The translations under genes and the position numbers were made by a program. Shown here piece after piece: positions 21,270 to 32,934 of a stretch of 64,000 bases of DNA. This DNA is from Sparassis latifolia (Eukaryota; Basidiomycota; Agaricomycetes; Polyporales; Sparassidaceae). A model generated the notes under the pieces. The model was not told the DNA's origin. It was given only the letters and a program-made list of their open reading frames with translations, and did not search any database. Positions within the stretch are counted from its first letter, which is position 1. Every line of letters begins with the position of its first letter. The stretch is taken from contig CM031555.1 of the NCBI GenBank assembly GCA_018466975.1, forward strand, positions 620,001-684,000, read 5' to 3'.

Positions 21270-22768
21270 TCAAGTCGATCTCGGCTTGAAAACCATGTCG
21301 ACTGAACCGCTCGGACGACGCTCTTTATCTGCAGCATACGGCAACCACTCGAATACGCGCAGATTGTTGGTGAAAAATGCACGATCTTCCTCCCCGATCT
21401 CGCAGTCATTATAGATCCGGATTTCTTCAAGAGCGGTTGGCGCGTCCTCGCCATACTCCGCAGCCAGGGTAGGATCTGAACGAACCAACACCAGTTCCCT
21501 CAGCTCCTCTACATACATCTGAAGGCAGCTTCGGAGGCTGATTGAGATGAGTCGAGGGAGGGGTAATTCAGCTGGATCTATTTGTCTATCACCAGCCGCT
21601 CGAATAACGTGGTTTGGAGCATATTCCAGCCCACGGATATTGACATGGTGAAAGTGCTCCACCAATTGGGAGAGGCAATCATAGTCGACGTCAATCTCCC
21701 CGCGAGAGTTGGCAAGAGTGACAGAACGGAGAGCCGGGAAGAATTCGAGATGATTCTCAATTACGGGTTCCGAACCGTCTGACCAGTCTCGTGGATCGAT
21801 GTAGGAGAAGTGGGCCAAACGCGGGGCGGAAAAGAACGAGAACATTTCGTTCACGTTTTCATGCCAGAGGTCTGAGACAGACAATTCTTCTAGTGCGGCC
21901 AAAGTCACCCTGGGAGGAGTACCAGGATCCTCCTCGAGATCCATAATATGCCGATGGCCCTCTCCGAGATGAAAAACGCGTAAATGCTCCAATCGTGCCA
22001 GCATTTGCACGAACTCCCTCCACTGTAAAGTCAACGGGGCTGATTTGTCCAAGGACAACAACTCCAAGGCTGGGAAGAGCTCATCAATGGGTGAGTCTGG
22101 AAGGCTCACTACATACTGAAGCGTCAGTTCCCGCAAGTTAGAAGCTTTGAAGGATGAGTGGAAAGGGGCCCGTTGAGGGTGACTAGGCGAGGCAAAATCA
22201 ATGGGCCCAGTGTATGTGACCCTGAGTTTTTCCAAAACATTGGCACAACCACGCAGGGAACTATTAACGTAGCCCAAACTTGCACCTGTGAGCGCTGATA
22301 GTGACAGTGACTTCCAACGCCCCATATGAGGAAGGAGAAGACGGAAGATTCCTTTCGTAATGTCTGGTTCTCGATGTAGGCGGTTGTTGTTCTTCACACG
22401 GCGGTGTGTTATTATGATGATATCTAGGGGTGCGGAGTGTGAACGAGAAAGGAATAGGGCGAGAATTTCCAGGGAGGGGTCATAGGAGATGATCAAAACA
22501 AGTGTGGACCACAGTGACGAAGAGTCAAGAGCCGCGATTCTCCAACGGCGACAAACGGAAGCAACAAGTAGCGAAAACTGCAAGCGCATGCTTGGAGCAG
22601 AATTCGACCATCCGCATTTGAAGATCTCGCGGATAATGTCCTCTGGTAAGTTTTTCGCGGGGGTAACTAGCAAATGCGGGCGAAACAATCAGCGATCGAT
22701 CGCCGATGCCACTGTGAGCTCAAGTACTCACCCTCCAATCCTACAGTACCCCCGAGATGAAGTGACAT
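21270..22768 (-). CDS. F-box protein, agaricomycete LRR-like type
   Basis: The long frame has no ATG of its own. A first exon with ATG at 22768 (MSLHLGGTVGLE) joins through a 65-nt intron (22667–22731, GTGAGT...CTAG) to give VTPAKNLPEDIIREIFKC. Residues of about 15–65 form an F-box (LPEDIIREIFKCGWS, SVCRRWRIAALDSSSLWSTL). Downstream are leucine-rich segments such as LLSLDKSAPLTLQW, RVTLAALEELSVSDLW and FFPALRSVTLAN, as in the very large agaricomycete F-box families. F-box proteins bind Skp1 in SCF ubiquitin ligases and pick targets with the C-terminal half. The target is unknown. Total length is about 478 residues. Confidence 0.85.
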
Positions 22769-23361
22769 TTTGTATCTTTCTATAGGGCTCGTATTGTGGA
22801 TATCGTTCTTAGATGTAGTGCAGCACTGCCTGTGAGCTCGCTCTGACGAAAGTATCAGTACTAGTACTGATCAAATGCTCATAATGCGACTGGACTTTGG
22901 GAAAAACAAGTGTGAATTACTCACTGATCGTATATCTAGACAAGTAAAGCACACGTAGCAGCCAGTACGTATTAGGCGGTTCAGTTATATCCCCGAAAGC
23001 TGCTTATTGTTGTCCCGTTGGGTCGCAGCGCGGTGGAACACGCGTACGTACGGCGTGGCAACGTCCTAGGAGGTCGTATGACGCTCAGGGAAGAGTCAAC
23101 GGGCGCTTCCTGAGCTCCATTCCCGCGAGTTCATCAACCTCGCCGTTACCTAGCCACTAGTGCATAACCAGGCATCCCATATTGATACTTCGCATGACTG
23201 GGACTCGCCTTCAGCCGTACGAGCTTGAACCACTGATGCCAGGCGGGGCTCAGAATGGTTTGAAAGAGGACGGTGGCAGACCGCGCAACGGCAAGTACAG
23301 CAATAGATTTGAGCTGAGGACGGCACGCTTAGGGTGGTTGTAACCAGCGTACAGTCGTGCT
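22769..23361. other. Divergent intergenic region
   Basis: Between the F-box gene and the GH27 gene. No further gene was recognised; it presumably holds both promoters. Confidence 0.5.
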
Positions 23362-25889
23362 TTGAAGGTGTCTGCTGTTGCCGTGGTCTCTGTGATAGGC
23401 CTCGCAGCTGCCCTATCGTGCTGGTCCCCTCGAGCGCAATGTCCTGTTGCACGTAGACTGCCCACAGTGGACTCGGAAACCGGCGTAGGTCGTTTACCAG
23501 GTGTGTCAGGTTTCTTTTCTGTGCAGAATTTGTCCAGTGATAGTTCCGCGTTTCCGTACTTTCTTCACAGTCCTCGGTTACAACAGTACGCTCCATTCCG
23601 CTCGTGGTGTTCACTGCTTGACTTAGCGGATCGTTTATGTAGCATGGAATGCATATCACGTTAGTGAGAGTTCTGGTCATACGCGCCCACTTTCTGATCC
23701 TCCATGTGCAGTGTGACATCAATGAAAGTCTCATTCTAGAGACCGCGCAACTCCTGAAGTCGCTTGGCCTTGCGGTATTAAATTTGTTCGTCATAGAGTC
23801 TTAAGGTATAATCGTTACATTGTACACAGGATGTTGGCTATAAGTATGTCAACATCGACGACTGCTATTCGGAGAAGAATCGGACTGCCACAGGTGATAT
23901 TGTCGAAAGTGAGCCATATTGGATTGAAGCCCGCTCCTTTTCATCCTGTTCTCTCCGTCATGCAGATAAGGCCCGCTTCCCGTCTGGAATGCGGACTCTG
24001 ACTAACCAGATACACGACCTTGGTCTGTAAGTGCCAAAACACCTGGTTCGACTTACATAGCTCTCACACGCATGCTCCAGAAAAGCTGGTATTGTGTGTA
24101 CCATGTACTTCACACCAGACGGTCAATTCGCTAATATACGTAGTACTCTGATTCCGGATGGTTCACCTGCCAACTATACCCTGGTTCATTTCAAAATGAA
24201 TTGAGGTGCGATTTCATCCGTAGACGCACGTCTAAATTTCCACCATTCACATCACATCTTGCAGAGATACACGATTGTTCCAAGAGGAATGGGGTTTTGA
24301 CCTGTTAAAGTAAGCTCGACCTCCGCTCTATATTGACGGTGCTGAGTATGTTCCCGCAAAGGTATGATAACTGTGCGAGTACGTGCATACATACTCCAAC
24401 ACGTCCCTAGAGTTGATCCAAGAATTTCTTTAATTGGTGTACTGTCCAGTTCCTTTCGACACGGTCATCAAGCAAGGCATGGTTGGCAGTACGTCGCACC
24501 TCGTTTAGTATCCCCTGACAAAAATTCAAATCTGTTGTGCAGAATTCCAGCGGATAGCTGACGCTCTGAGCAAGCTTGCCGCTACAACGAGAAAACCACC
24601 GATGGTATTGTCCCTCTGCCAGTGGGGTGAAGTGGGTCCCAGGACATGATGTTTCGACCGCGGATCTCATTTGTCGTGATTTAGGAGCAACCTTGGCTCT
24701 GGGCTAAGCGATTCGGCCAAAGTTGGAGGGTAAGTTAGTTGTCGTTTGTCCGGTACCTAAAGTGCTAATTGATCTTTTTGGGCCGATAGACTACAGGCGA
24801 CATCGGTAAGCCTTCCTTCCGTTCAATCCTCGTGGCGCATTGATGGGTTTTCGCTTTCTGTTTGTAGATCCTAACTGGGGCTCAGTAACGAAAATCCTGG
24901 ATGCGTATGTATCAACTTCCGCATGTAATTAAGTGTCGCTCACTGACAATAGGAACTCCTTTATCACTTGGGCGTCTGATTTCTACGGTCACAACGACAT
25001 GGATATCGTGAGTCGTATTCTCTTGCGGGGTCACGTTCGCTGACTGTCCATGGGAATTATATAGCTGGAAGTGTACGTCTCGATCTTTTCGCCGATATTC
25101 GCCCGTCGACTGACATTCGTACTAGCGGGAACGGCCTTACATACGAGGAAGCCAAGTCGCATTTCACGGCATGGGCCTTCATGAAGTCTCCCCTACTCAT
25201 CGGCACTCACGTAGGTTCATCCCATTCTTATCTCTGCGCTTCGTCTAAATGGCCGGTCATTCAGCTGGCAAGCGCGACAGATGAAACGCTGGAAATTCTC
25301 AAGAACACCGAGATTCTCGCGATCAACCAGGACCCAGTGGTAGGCACTAGCATAAGCCCCTTCCGGTGGGGCATCAACGTAGGTGTCCTGGCGCCCTGCA
25401 TTCACCGGTAGATGACTGACTTGGACGTTGCCTCAGCCGGATTGGGTTAGCAACTCGACGCACCCAGCCCAGTATTGGAGTGGCGAGAGCCAGAACGGCA
25501 CGGTATTCATGCTTGTAAGTACATTATCTCCAGTTTATTTCCTTGACTTCACCAATCTCACCAGCTGAACACGCTGGACGAGCCGGCAGACATGTCCTTC
25601 AGCTTGACGGAGTCTCCGTGGATCAGAGCCGGGAGGCAATACTCCGTCCGGGTAAGTACACGCCCTTGACTAAAATCAACAATGCTCATCAGGTGTATCA
25701 CAGGACCTGTGGACCCATACAGACAACGGCACCGCCGTGCGCAACTTCACAGCGCACGCGGTCCCTGCGCATGGTGTCGTTGCGCTGCTGTTGCGGGACG
25801 CGGGTGATGAGCCGGAGGGGATATATCCGCCGTGCGCGCGCCAGGCGTGGTGCATGAGTAAGAACGGGACGAAGTACTTCCCCGAGTGA
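23362..25889 (+). CDS. GH27 alpha-galactosidase, start codon unclear
   Basis: More than ten small exons join into a glycoside hydrolase family 27 enzyme, which removes terminal alpha-galactose from oligo- and polysaccharides outside the cell. Joined landmarks are VGRLPVLGYNTWNAYHCDIN, GYKYVNIDDCYSEKN, SGMRTLTNQIHDLG, YSDSGWFTCQLYPGSFQNE, LLKYDNC (Asp nucleophile), MVLSLCQWG, FGQSWRTTGDI, SDFYGHNDMDILEVGNG (Asp acid/base), SHFTAWAFMKSPLLIGT, LAINQDPVVGTS, QYWSGESQNGTVFML and the C-terminal VPAHGVVALLLRDAG. The catalytic core is complete. A hydrophobic signal-like stretch (KVSAVAVVSVIGLAAAL) begins at 23362, but its first codon is TTG and no in-frame ATG exists back to a stop at 23341–23343, so an unseen first exon, a lost start or a base error is likely. 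Stop at 25887–25889. Confidence 0.85.
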
Positions 25890-26289
25890 GCAAGAACGGG
25901 ACGAATAGTGTCGACCGTCACTTTGACATTTGTGGATGATTGCATATATATGCGGATCGTGGACAATGTTTTGGATTACCACTGTGCTTGTACCCAAAAT
26001 GCTATATGTTGACTGAACATGGACATCGGTTGTCTTCATCTCGCTCCAACCGGAGCATCTCCCGGAGAAAATGCTGATATACACTCAGCAGGGAAGTTAT
26101 TTCAATGTGCAGCGGATTTCGCTACGAGAGTGTTACGACGAAAACGTACGGATACACGAAGGAATACAATACGGGGAAGAAATAACAATATGAACACCAT
26201 TTGCCGCCAACTTTTGTTTTCTCCAGGAGCTCTACAAAGTACGGGATACAATAGGCAGAACACCAGGATCCATCATCCAGAGCGCGAGC
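25890..26289. other. Convergent 3' intergenic region
   Basis: Begins with a partial duplication of the GH27 3' end (AAGAACGGGACGAA occurs at about 25859 and 25893). Nothing else was recognised. Confidence 0.5.
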
Positions 26290-27470
26290 TCACTCCAGCA
26301 CTCCAATCCTGGATGTTCCTCTGTAGTTCCACATCGCCTGCCTCCCGTGCGAAGGGGGCCAGCAGGCTATTCGTAGGGTAGGACGAGTATCATAGTCGCC
26401 ATCATCGAGCTCCTCGTCGTCAACATCGCGGTCATCTTCAATCTTGAACGGTCCGACGGCACAAACAATATTATCGACTCCCCGGTAGGCCGCTTTACCG
26501 AACCTCTCAATGACGCACTGCAAGTAATGCCAGTCGAAGATCCCAGGAGGAGGTAGTCGAAGATCCCAGTAGGAGGCAGAGGGACGGCGGGGTTGTGAGA
26601 AGAGAGCGTGAAGCTGGTTCCATGGGCTGGGTCGCGTATTACGTCTGAACGTGTGGTTGTGTGGAATCCTGGAGGAGAATCCATTCCAGTGAATGCCTCG
26701 AATATTTCTGTAGCAGCACGATCATCGAGGCGTCTGGGGACAAGGTGAGTCGAGAAGTACTGATGAGCTCTGTAGCAGGGCGACGGAGAGATGGGGAAGG
26801 TTTGGTCTCGGCGTACGAGCAATTCCTTGAGCTCGGCAGAGCGGTTCTTGGATGTACGCGTGGTGACGGATCTGCTCTCACGTAGACATATCCTGGTCAG
26901 AACGATCGGTCTGTCGTCTTCATTGCGGAATTCGGATATCTTCGCCTCTAGCGTGACCCCTAGCGCGACTTGTGTCCAAGCCTCTCGAGACAAATCTTGC
27001 TCAAGCCAGTCGTCCACCGTACTAGAATCGTGTGTGTAGAGCACGCCATTTCCGCGGGGTCCAGGAGTCTCGCCACCCTCAACAGCCAGCCACCGGAGAA
27101 TGGGTGTAGCGCGGACAGGTCTGCTTCGATAGCATACAGATGACCTCTCGTGACTGCATTGGGCGCGGTGGACGGAGAACAGGGCTCGTCTCATTGTCCT
27201 TCCAGGGGTGCAGAAAGCGATTGTGGATGCGGAGGTAGACCCTCCCAGTTGGGCTAAGTTCTCGTTGCAGGACGCGATGGACTGCATCACAGTATCGTAG
27301 TACGAAACGTCCAGGAATAAAAGTATAGAAGATCCAATATCACGAGTGGCCGCTTGCAAGCAGCTATATATGTAGCTAGGCCGTGGGATACGGTGAAGCA
27401 GCTGAGACTGAGAGACTATTTTCAGTGCGAAACGTCTGGGCACGTGTGTCTCGAGAACGCTATGAAACAT
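26290..27470 (-). CDS. Hypothetical protein, frame broken by a 23-bp duplication
   Basis: The ATG at 27470 opens a long frame (367 codons, stop at 26367) that looks coding in its middle (WLEQDLSREAWTQVALGVT, AKISEFRNEDDRPIVLTR, SDVIRDPAHGTSFTLSS, PPTGIFD). At 26532–26577 a 23-base unit (AGTCGAAGATCCCAG plus a GAGG-rich tail, plus-strand reading) is repeated in tandem and pushes the frame off. Downstream, another frame continues sensibly with WHYLQCVIERFGKAAYRGVD, VCAVGPFKIEDDRDVDDEE and stops at 26290. Removing one copy would join PPTGIFD to WHYLQC. No GT...AG pair can splice it out. I do not recognise the family; the acidic EDD/DDEE tail is the only feature. It may be a recent pseudogene or a wrong assembly. 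Confidence 0.55.
26532..26577. repeat. 23-bp tandem duplication inside a coding region
   Basis: Two adjacent 23-base copies (26532–26554 and 26555–26577). The first 15 bases, AGTCGAAGATCCCAG, are identical and the remainder differs by one or two bases. The length is not a multiple of three. Confidence 0.9.
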
Positions 27471-27752
27471 TAATTGCCCATCTTTGCCTATATTTGCTGC
27501 TGCATATTGCTTACATCATGCTGCCGCTCGTCCTCCGACCCTCTAGAACTTGGTTTGATCATCCTCATGTTGCGACGCTACGGTTTCACAAATCCTGCTG
27601 TTCCGACACAGTGGGGTGTTTCGCAGTTCGCTTTGTGATTTAAAAGTGCTCCAAATCCTACGGGAAGGCATCCATTTTCTCACCTCCAGGGTGCGCTCGC
27701 CTCCAGCCTGACTGCCCAGCTCCTTAGGCTAGCTTTCGTAGGTCTTTCCGAG

Positions 27753-29390
27753 ATGCTGGATATCCTTCAATTGGCCCTAGCAGCCTTGGCACTGAGTTCG
27801 GCAGGGAGCGCGTCTCCGCACACAGTCGCGCTCACATCTCGCAGCATACCCAAGGGCCATATACCTGCTCTGCGGCGAAGGGGCTTGTCAGCGGTCGATG
27901 TTCCACTCGAAGATTACTTCTCGGGCACAGATCTTCAGTGAGTTAACGCGTTCAGAAGAATGAAAGCAATTGATTGATTCGCGTCTCGAAGGTGGTATGG
28001 AAATATCTCAGGCAAGTCTGATTCAAATGCATGGGGCTTTCTCGCTGAATGTGCGGCAGTCGGTACCCCTCCCCAGAATGTCAGTGTGGTGTTCGATACG
28101 GGCAGTTCGGCACTTGAGTTTGCGAGTCAGTATTCACCTACTGACTCAGAAGTCCGCTCGCTAACGCTAGCCTATGTAGGTACGCAGTGCGGTTCAGCAT
28201 GCGCCAACCAGACCTTATTCGATCCATCTCAGAGCTCTACTTTTATAAGCAGCGGAAAAAATACGACCCTGTACTTCGAGACGGGTGTCGGCGTCACTCC
28301 CGTGATCCCGCAAAATTGCTGGCTCGAGGTGGTGTCTGCTGAAGACACTATCTCTATCGGTGGGCTTACTGCGCCAAATGTCTCACTCTTCACTATTGTG
28401 AACCAATCGGTGTCGTTTGACGTCGATCCATTCAGTGGTATCCAAGGTCAGTTACACTGAGTTTGGGTACTGCACGTAGCTAATCAACCAATAGGCATGT
28501 CGACTACGGGGCAGGGATTCTTTACTGGGTTGATTTCCCAAGGTCTTCCTGGTAATTCTAATGACTTACTCGTGGCGGCACTGGCACTGAAGTTCTGATA
28601 CGTAGCGCTGTTCGGCATGTACCTTACTCCCCGAGCGGTCGGAAATGCTGAATTGACCATCGGGGGATACGACGACACGAAGTTCCAAGGTACGCACACC
28701 CGTTATTACATCCTTAGGGTCTCACTGATGAAACATTGTCCTCAGGCAATGTGACGTATTCAAACATCGTTGCGAAGGCGGAAGGATCTTGGCAGCTTCC
28801 TTCGTCTGGCATCTACGTCAACAATCAGACAGCCTCAATCCTGCAGCAGCCGCTTCCCATTATCTTCGACAGCGGAACGAGTAACATCTTGTTCGACACG
28901 AACATTACCGAGGTCAATTTATCATATGGTCGCACTAGTGTTCTTCCCACTTACATATGACTCTCAGGCAATGTATGCTCTCATATCACCCGATATCCAG
29001 CCATATGCGAACGAGCCTGGGGCGTATGGCATCGCCTGCAGCGCGATCGCCAACCTCTCCGCAACAATCGCGGTCACCTTCACCTCCCAGGACGGCGGAC
29101 GGTACAACCTCACGATTCCCAGCAGCGAGCTGAACGTCGGCGCGTTCGCGGACAATTCGTCGCACTGCCAGACGCTGATCAACGCGTACGACGGTGTGCG
29201 TATCTTGGGCGGGAGCTTGCTCAAGCAGTACTACAGCGTGTGGGACATCAGCAACCAGCGCTTGGGCTTCGGCTCCAATCAGGAGCTTGTTACTGTCGCC
29301 ACTTCTGCAGCGGGGTCGGCTTCGGTGGTGACTTTGGCGTCCTGGGTGCTGATGCTTGTCTGTCCGGTTTTGATCCTGGGCAGCTGGTGA
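27753..29390 (+). CDS. Pepsin-like aspartic protease (A1), secreted or GPI-anchored
   Basis: The ATG at 27753 begins a signal peptide (LQLALAALALSSAGSAS), followed by a propeptide with RRRG near residue 45 and, after short exons, WYGNISVGTPPQNVSVVF and the first catalytic motif DTGSS. The second, DSGTS, lies in PLPIIFDSGTSNILFDTN. Other family marks are CGSACANQTLFDPSQSSTF, GIQGMSTTG, LTIGGYDDTKF and ILGGSLLKQYYSVWD. Many N-glycosylation sites (NVS, NQS, NLT, NSS) agree with secretion. The C-terminus is hydrophobic (SVVTLASWVLMLVCPVLIL), as in GPI-anchor signals. Intron 28012–28059 uses a GC donor (CAG|GCAAGT...CAG|TCGG). The propeptide is short. It most likely degrades extracellular or cell-wall protein. 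Confidence 0.9.
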
Positions 29391-29649
29391 GGTTGGTGTA
29401 CCCACTATTATCCATGCCGTCTTATTTTCTCAGGGATTAATATACCATATTTATGCATACATGAATTCTTATGCATGGAGCTCGTGAAATGAGCTGAGGT
29501 GCTGTACACGTAGCAACTATTGTAAGCGCGTCGCGACGCGTCGGTCACATGACCGCGTCTCCACTCAGGTGGCTAACCTAGGTGACCTCATGGCATCTGC
29601 GGAGAACATTCACTGCAGTTGAAAATGCCTGTCAAGTTCCTATCAATAT

Positions 29650-30262
29650 GCCTCCACAGTCTCGAGATAAATACACGCATTCCGCCCTTCCACCAAGCTC
29701 CACCCACGACACCTTCTCCGCCGGCGTGACTGCCCTCTATCATGTGAAGCATGTCGCCCACCAGGGGTGGGTTTGCGCTCCCTACGATCATGATCACTGG
29801 TGTGGTCAACAGGTATGTGTGTGCGAAGCTGGTACGTAGCGATGAGCGTGTGCTAACTTCTGGGCCTGCATATATTCGTCAGGATGTAAGTGAGAATTTG
29901 CCGCGTGCTGCGTCCTACGTGAAGTGGACGAGTCTGACGCACGCGCAGATTCCGCCACGACGACGGGTACGATTCTCGACACACGACGTCGCACTCCTTC
30001 GTTGGATGGGCGCCGTGGATCGGCATCTGCCTCGCCATCTGGACGATGGCATTCATCATCGCCGAAGTGTAGGTGTCTCGCCATGTGCGACGTTTACCCT
30101 GACAGTCCGCTCACATACTGGCAGGATTCCGTTTTTCAACGACTTGCTGGGCGTCATCGGCTCGATGTTCGAGAGGTGCGAACATCGTTAACGTTGTTGT
30201 TAGAGCGTGCGCTCACCCTAACGACTTATAGCTGGTTTACGGCATCTCAGTACGTGCCCATC
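29650..30262 (+). pseudogene. Remnant of a neutral amino-acid permease (MTR-like, Aa_trans)
   Basis: Short blocks resemble the C-terminal half of fungal amino-acid transporters of the Aa_trans family (Neurospora MTR type): YHVKHVAHQ, then in another frame GGFALPTIMITGVVN, RYVCAKL, then SHSFVGWAPWIGICLAIWTM-AFIIAEV, then after a possible intron IPFFNDLLGVIGSMFES and WFTYGIS. These are three transmembrane helices and their loops. The first ~250 residues of such a protein are missing, and only about 260 bases separate this stretch from the protease stop. A frame change is needed at about 29770, and no continuation past 30262 is clear. I infer a 5'-truncated, decayed copy. Confidence 0.6.
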
Positions 30263-30413
30263 TCCTGATGCGTGTGTGATAGCAGTCTGACCATCCCGAC
30301 AGGGCGTGTTTTAGTTCCACTGATCCCCGCGCTCGGAGCGCTGGATGACACCACGAGAGCGGCTCGAGTCTGTCTTCTGAGGACTCATCATCCTTGTCAG
30401 CCCCACTATTGTG

Positions 30414-30425
30414 ACCCTAACCCTA
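30414..30425. repeat. Short interstitial telomere-like motif
   Basis: ACCCTAACCCTA, almost two copies of the common fungal telomere unit TTAGGG read on the other strand. Short enough to be chance. Confidence 0.35.
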
Positions 30426-31174
30426 TCCTCGGTCTCACTGTCCCTTACGACAGTTGGGCGCGTTCATCATGGTCGCGGGACTGTATGCGAGCATCGTTAG
30501 TATCATATAAGGTGTGTCGTTATGTGTTTGCTTCGTAGGATCCGTGGATGACGGTGTTGCGGGAATCAGGATACCAAGCAGGCACATTCTCGGGACCCTT
30601 GACTTGCACGAGCCAGGCGTTGTCCTGAGATTGTGGGAGACTTTATAAATTTGGAATGAACAACGACGACTACACACCCAAATACCCTGCTTTGGTGTAT
30701 ACTGCGCTTTGCACATTAGAGGATAGTAATGGCCATCTGATAGCCAAGTAACGCAGTGATCGACATTGTTACGAAACAATATGCGGCGCGTCGTCTGTCG
30801 AATAGTGCGAGCAACGGCAGACAGATACTTTGTGTACATGTGGAGGGGCAATTTGAAGCAAACGCAATCCCACTGTGAAGCCTTTCTTCGTCGTAGACGT
30901 GCTCGGTGACCAAACAAATAACATGGTCCGTGCGCACGTCGCGTGCAGGATATAAGGGTTGCCCGGGCACCTTAACAACTCATACTTACCTTGATGGCAC
31001 AAGCCCCTTCACGTACCTGGGTCTGTGGCCCGTGAGGACCTCTCATAGCACAGCGACCATGTCTTCAGGGGGGCCTTGCGGTTTGTATGGGCTCCGGCTC
31101 ATGCACCGTCTCAATATTTTCCTGTCCTGCTTCGGCCCTCGGGCTGGGCAGGCCTTTTTTTCGCTCATGCATCG

Positions 31175-31191
31175 CCCTAACCCTAACCCTA
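31175..31191. repeat. Interstitial telomere-like repeat
   Basis: CCCTAACCCTAACCCTA, nearly three copies of TTAGGG on the minus strand, in non-coding DNA 150 bases before the prephenate dehydrogenase start. Confidence 0.55.
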
Positions 31192-31341
31192 GTTTGTTTG
31201 TATATTCGAGTCAATCTGGAATCTTGGATTTGACGATGATTCTCACCGCGATGTGAATTCTGTCCGTGGATTGCAAGACACTTGATATAAGAGACGATCT
31301 GGATAGCGCTCTAATTAGTTGTATGCAACTGTTAGTAAACG

Positions 31342-32934
31342 ATGGTTGGCCCAGGTATCTCCCCCAGCTCTCCCGTTGAGGAGCAGCCCGCCATCGGCCT
31401 CATAGGTATGGGTGCTATGGGTTCCATGTACGCACAGTACTTATCCGACGCCGGCTGGAAAAGTACGTCGGCAAGACAATCATTCTTTCCTGTCTTCGAC
31501 CGATCAGCTCAAGTCATACAGGATCTACGTGTGCGACTTGCCGAACAAGTACGGGGCATTGAAGACCAAATATGAGAGTATGTCGCCGCGCGTTCGTAGT
31601 TCATCGTTGCAGCGTACTTACGCGTTCTAACAGATACAGGCATCACTGTCCTCCGTGACGGCCACCTCGTCTCCCGTGTCTCGGACTTCATCATGTACTC
31701 GGTCGAGGCGGAGCACATCAGTCGTGTCGTTTCCGAATACGGGTCCTGTTCGTCGAATGCCGTTTGTTCGTGAACCGCACTCTGACATCGACTCCAGCGA
31801 CCAAGGTCGGTGCAATCGTCTCCGGTCAAACATCGGTGAAGGCTCCAGAGAAAGAAGCATTCGAAAAGTACTTGCCGCAAGACGTGCACATTGTCTCCTG
31901 CCACTCCTTGCACGGCCCATCGGTGTCTCCTGCAGGTCAGCCTCTGGTAATGATCTCGTACTTCTTTCAACCACCCGTCATTGACAGAGCACCATAGGTG
32001 TTGATAAAATACCGCGCACCCGACGAAGCACTCACTCTGGTTGAGAATATTCTCCAGCCGCTAGGATCTCGCTATGTCTACCTTTCCTACGAGGACCACG
32101 ATATCGTCACCGCAAATACGCAAGCGGTGACACACGCCGCGTTTCTGAGGTCAGTGCGCTGTCCCACTCATCTTCTACGACTCACGTTTCCCCAGCATGG
32201 GCACAGCGTGGGCCAGCGAATCCTCGTACCCCTGGGAGCACGGCTATTACGTCGGCGGGATCGAGACGGTCAAAGTGAACATCATGCTGCGCATCTACTC
32301 GAACAAGTGGCACGTCTACGCTGGGCTCGCGATCCTGAATCCGTCCGCGCGCGTGCAGATCGATCAGTACGCGCGGAGCACGACCGAGATCTTTAAGCTC
32401 ATGCTCGCGCGCGACGCGGAGGGGCTGCGCGCCCGCATCTATGACGCTCGCACGCGTGTGTTCGGGAACGGCGACGGCTCGCGCGCGCCGATCCTACTCT
32501 CGGAGGATATGCTGAACCGCTTCAGCCTTGGCACGTCGACGCCCGCCCGCGCGCCGCTTCCGAACTCGCACCTCTCGCTGCTCGCGATGGTAGACTGCTG
32601 GGCGCGCCTCGAGATCCAGCCGTTCGAGCACCTTGACCTCGCAGCGACGCCCATCTTCCGCATGTGGATCGGAGTTGCGGAGTATCTCTTCCGCTCGCAG
32701 GAACGCCTCGACGCCGCCATCGATGCGGCCGTGCACGATCTTGCGCACCGCTCGGACGATCTCGAGTTCGTCATCGCGTCTCGCGGGTGGAGCCAGTGCA
32801 TCTCGTTTGGGAACTTTGAGCTGTACAAGGAGCGATTTATGCAGACCGCGACGTTCTTCGAGTCGCGGTTCGAGGAGGCGACGAAGCTGGGGTCGGCCAT
32901 GATTCAGGCCATTATGGACAGTTCGATGACGTAG
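31342..32934 (+). CDS. TYR1: Prephenate dehydrogenase [NADP+]
   Basis: The ATG at 31342 starts MVGPGISPSSPVEEQ, followed by a Rossmann nucleotide-binding motif (IGLIGMGAMGSMYAQYLSDA). After several small introns come KIYVCDLP-type sequence, GHLVSRVSDFIMYSVEAEHI, GAIVSGQTSVKAPEKEAF, HIVSCHSLHGPSVSPAGQPL, VYLSYEDHDIVTANTQAVTH and AAFLSMGTAWASESSYPW. The long last exon carries the helical C-terminal half and ends at 32934. This is the fungal Tyr1 type of about 430–450 residues. It oxidatively decarboxylates prephenate to 4-hydroxyphenylpyruvate in tyrosine synthesis, in the cytosol. The conserved SCHSLHGP segment corresponds to the catalytic-site histidine region. No frame problem was seen. Confidence 0.92.

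Larger units (their letters stand above)
30263..31341. other. Gene-free stretch with telomere-like motifs
   Basis: No gene was recognised. It holds two short CCCTAA runs (30414 and 31175) and the promoter of the prephenate dehydrogenase gene. Confidence 0.5.
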
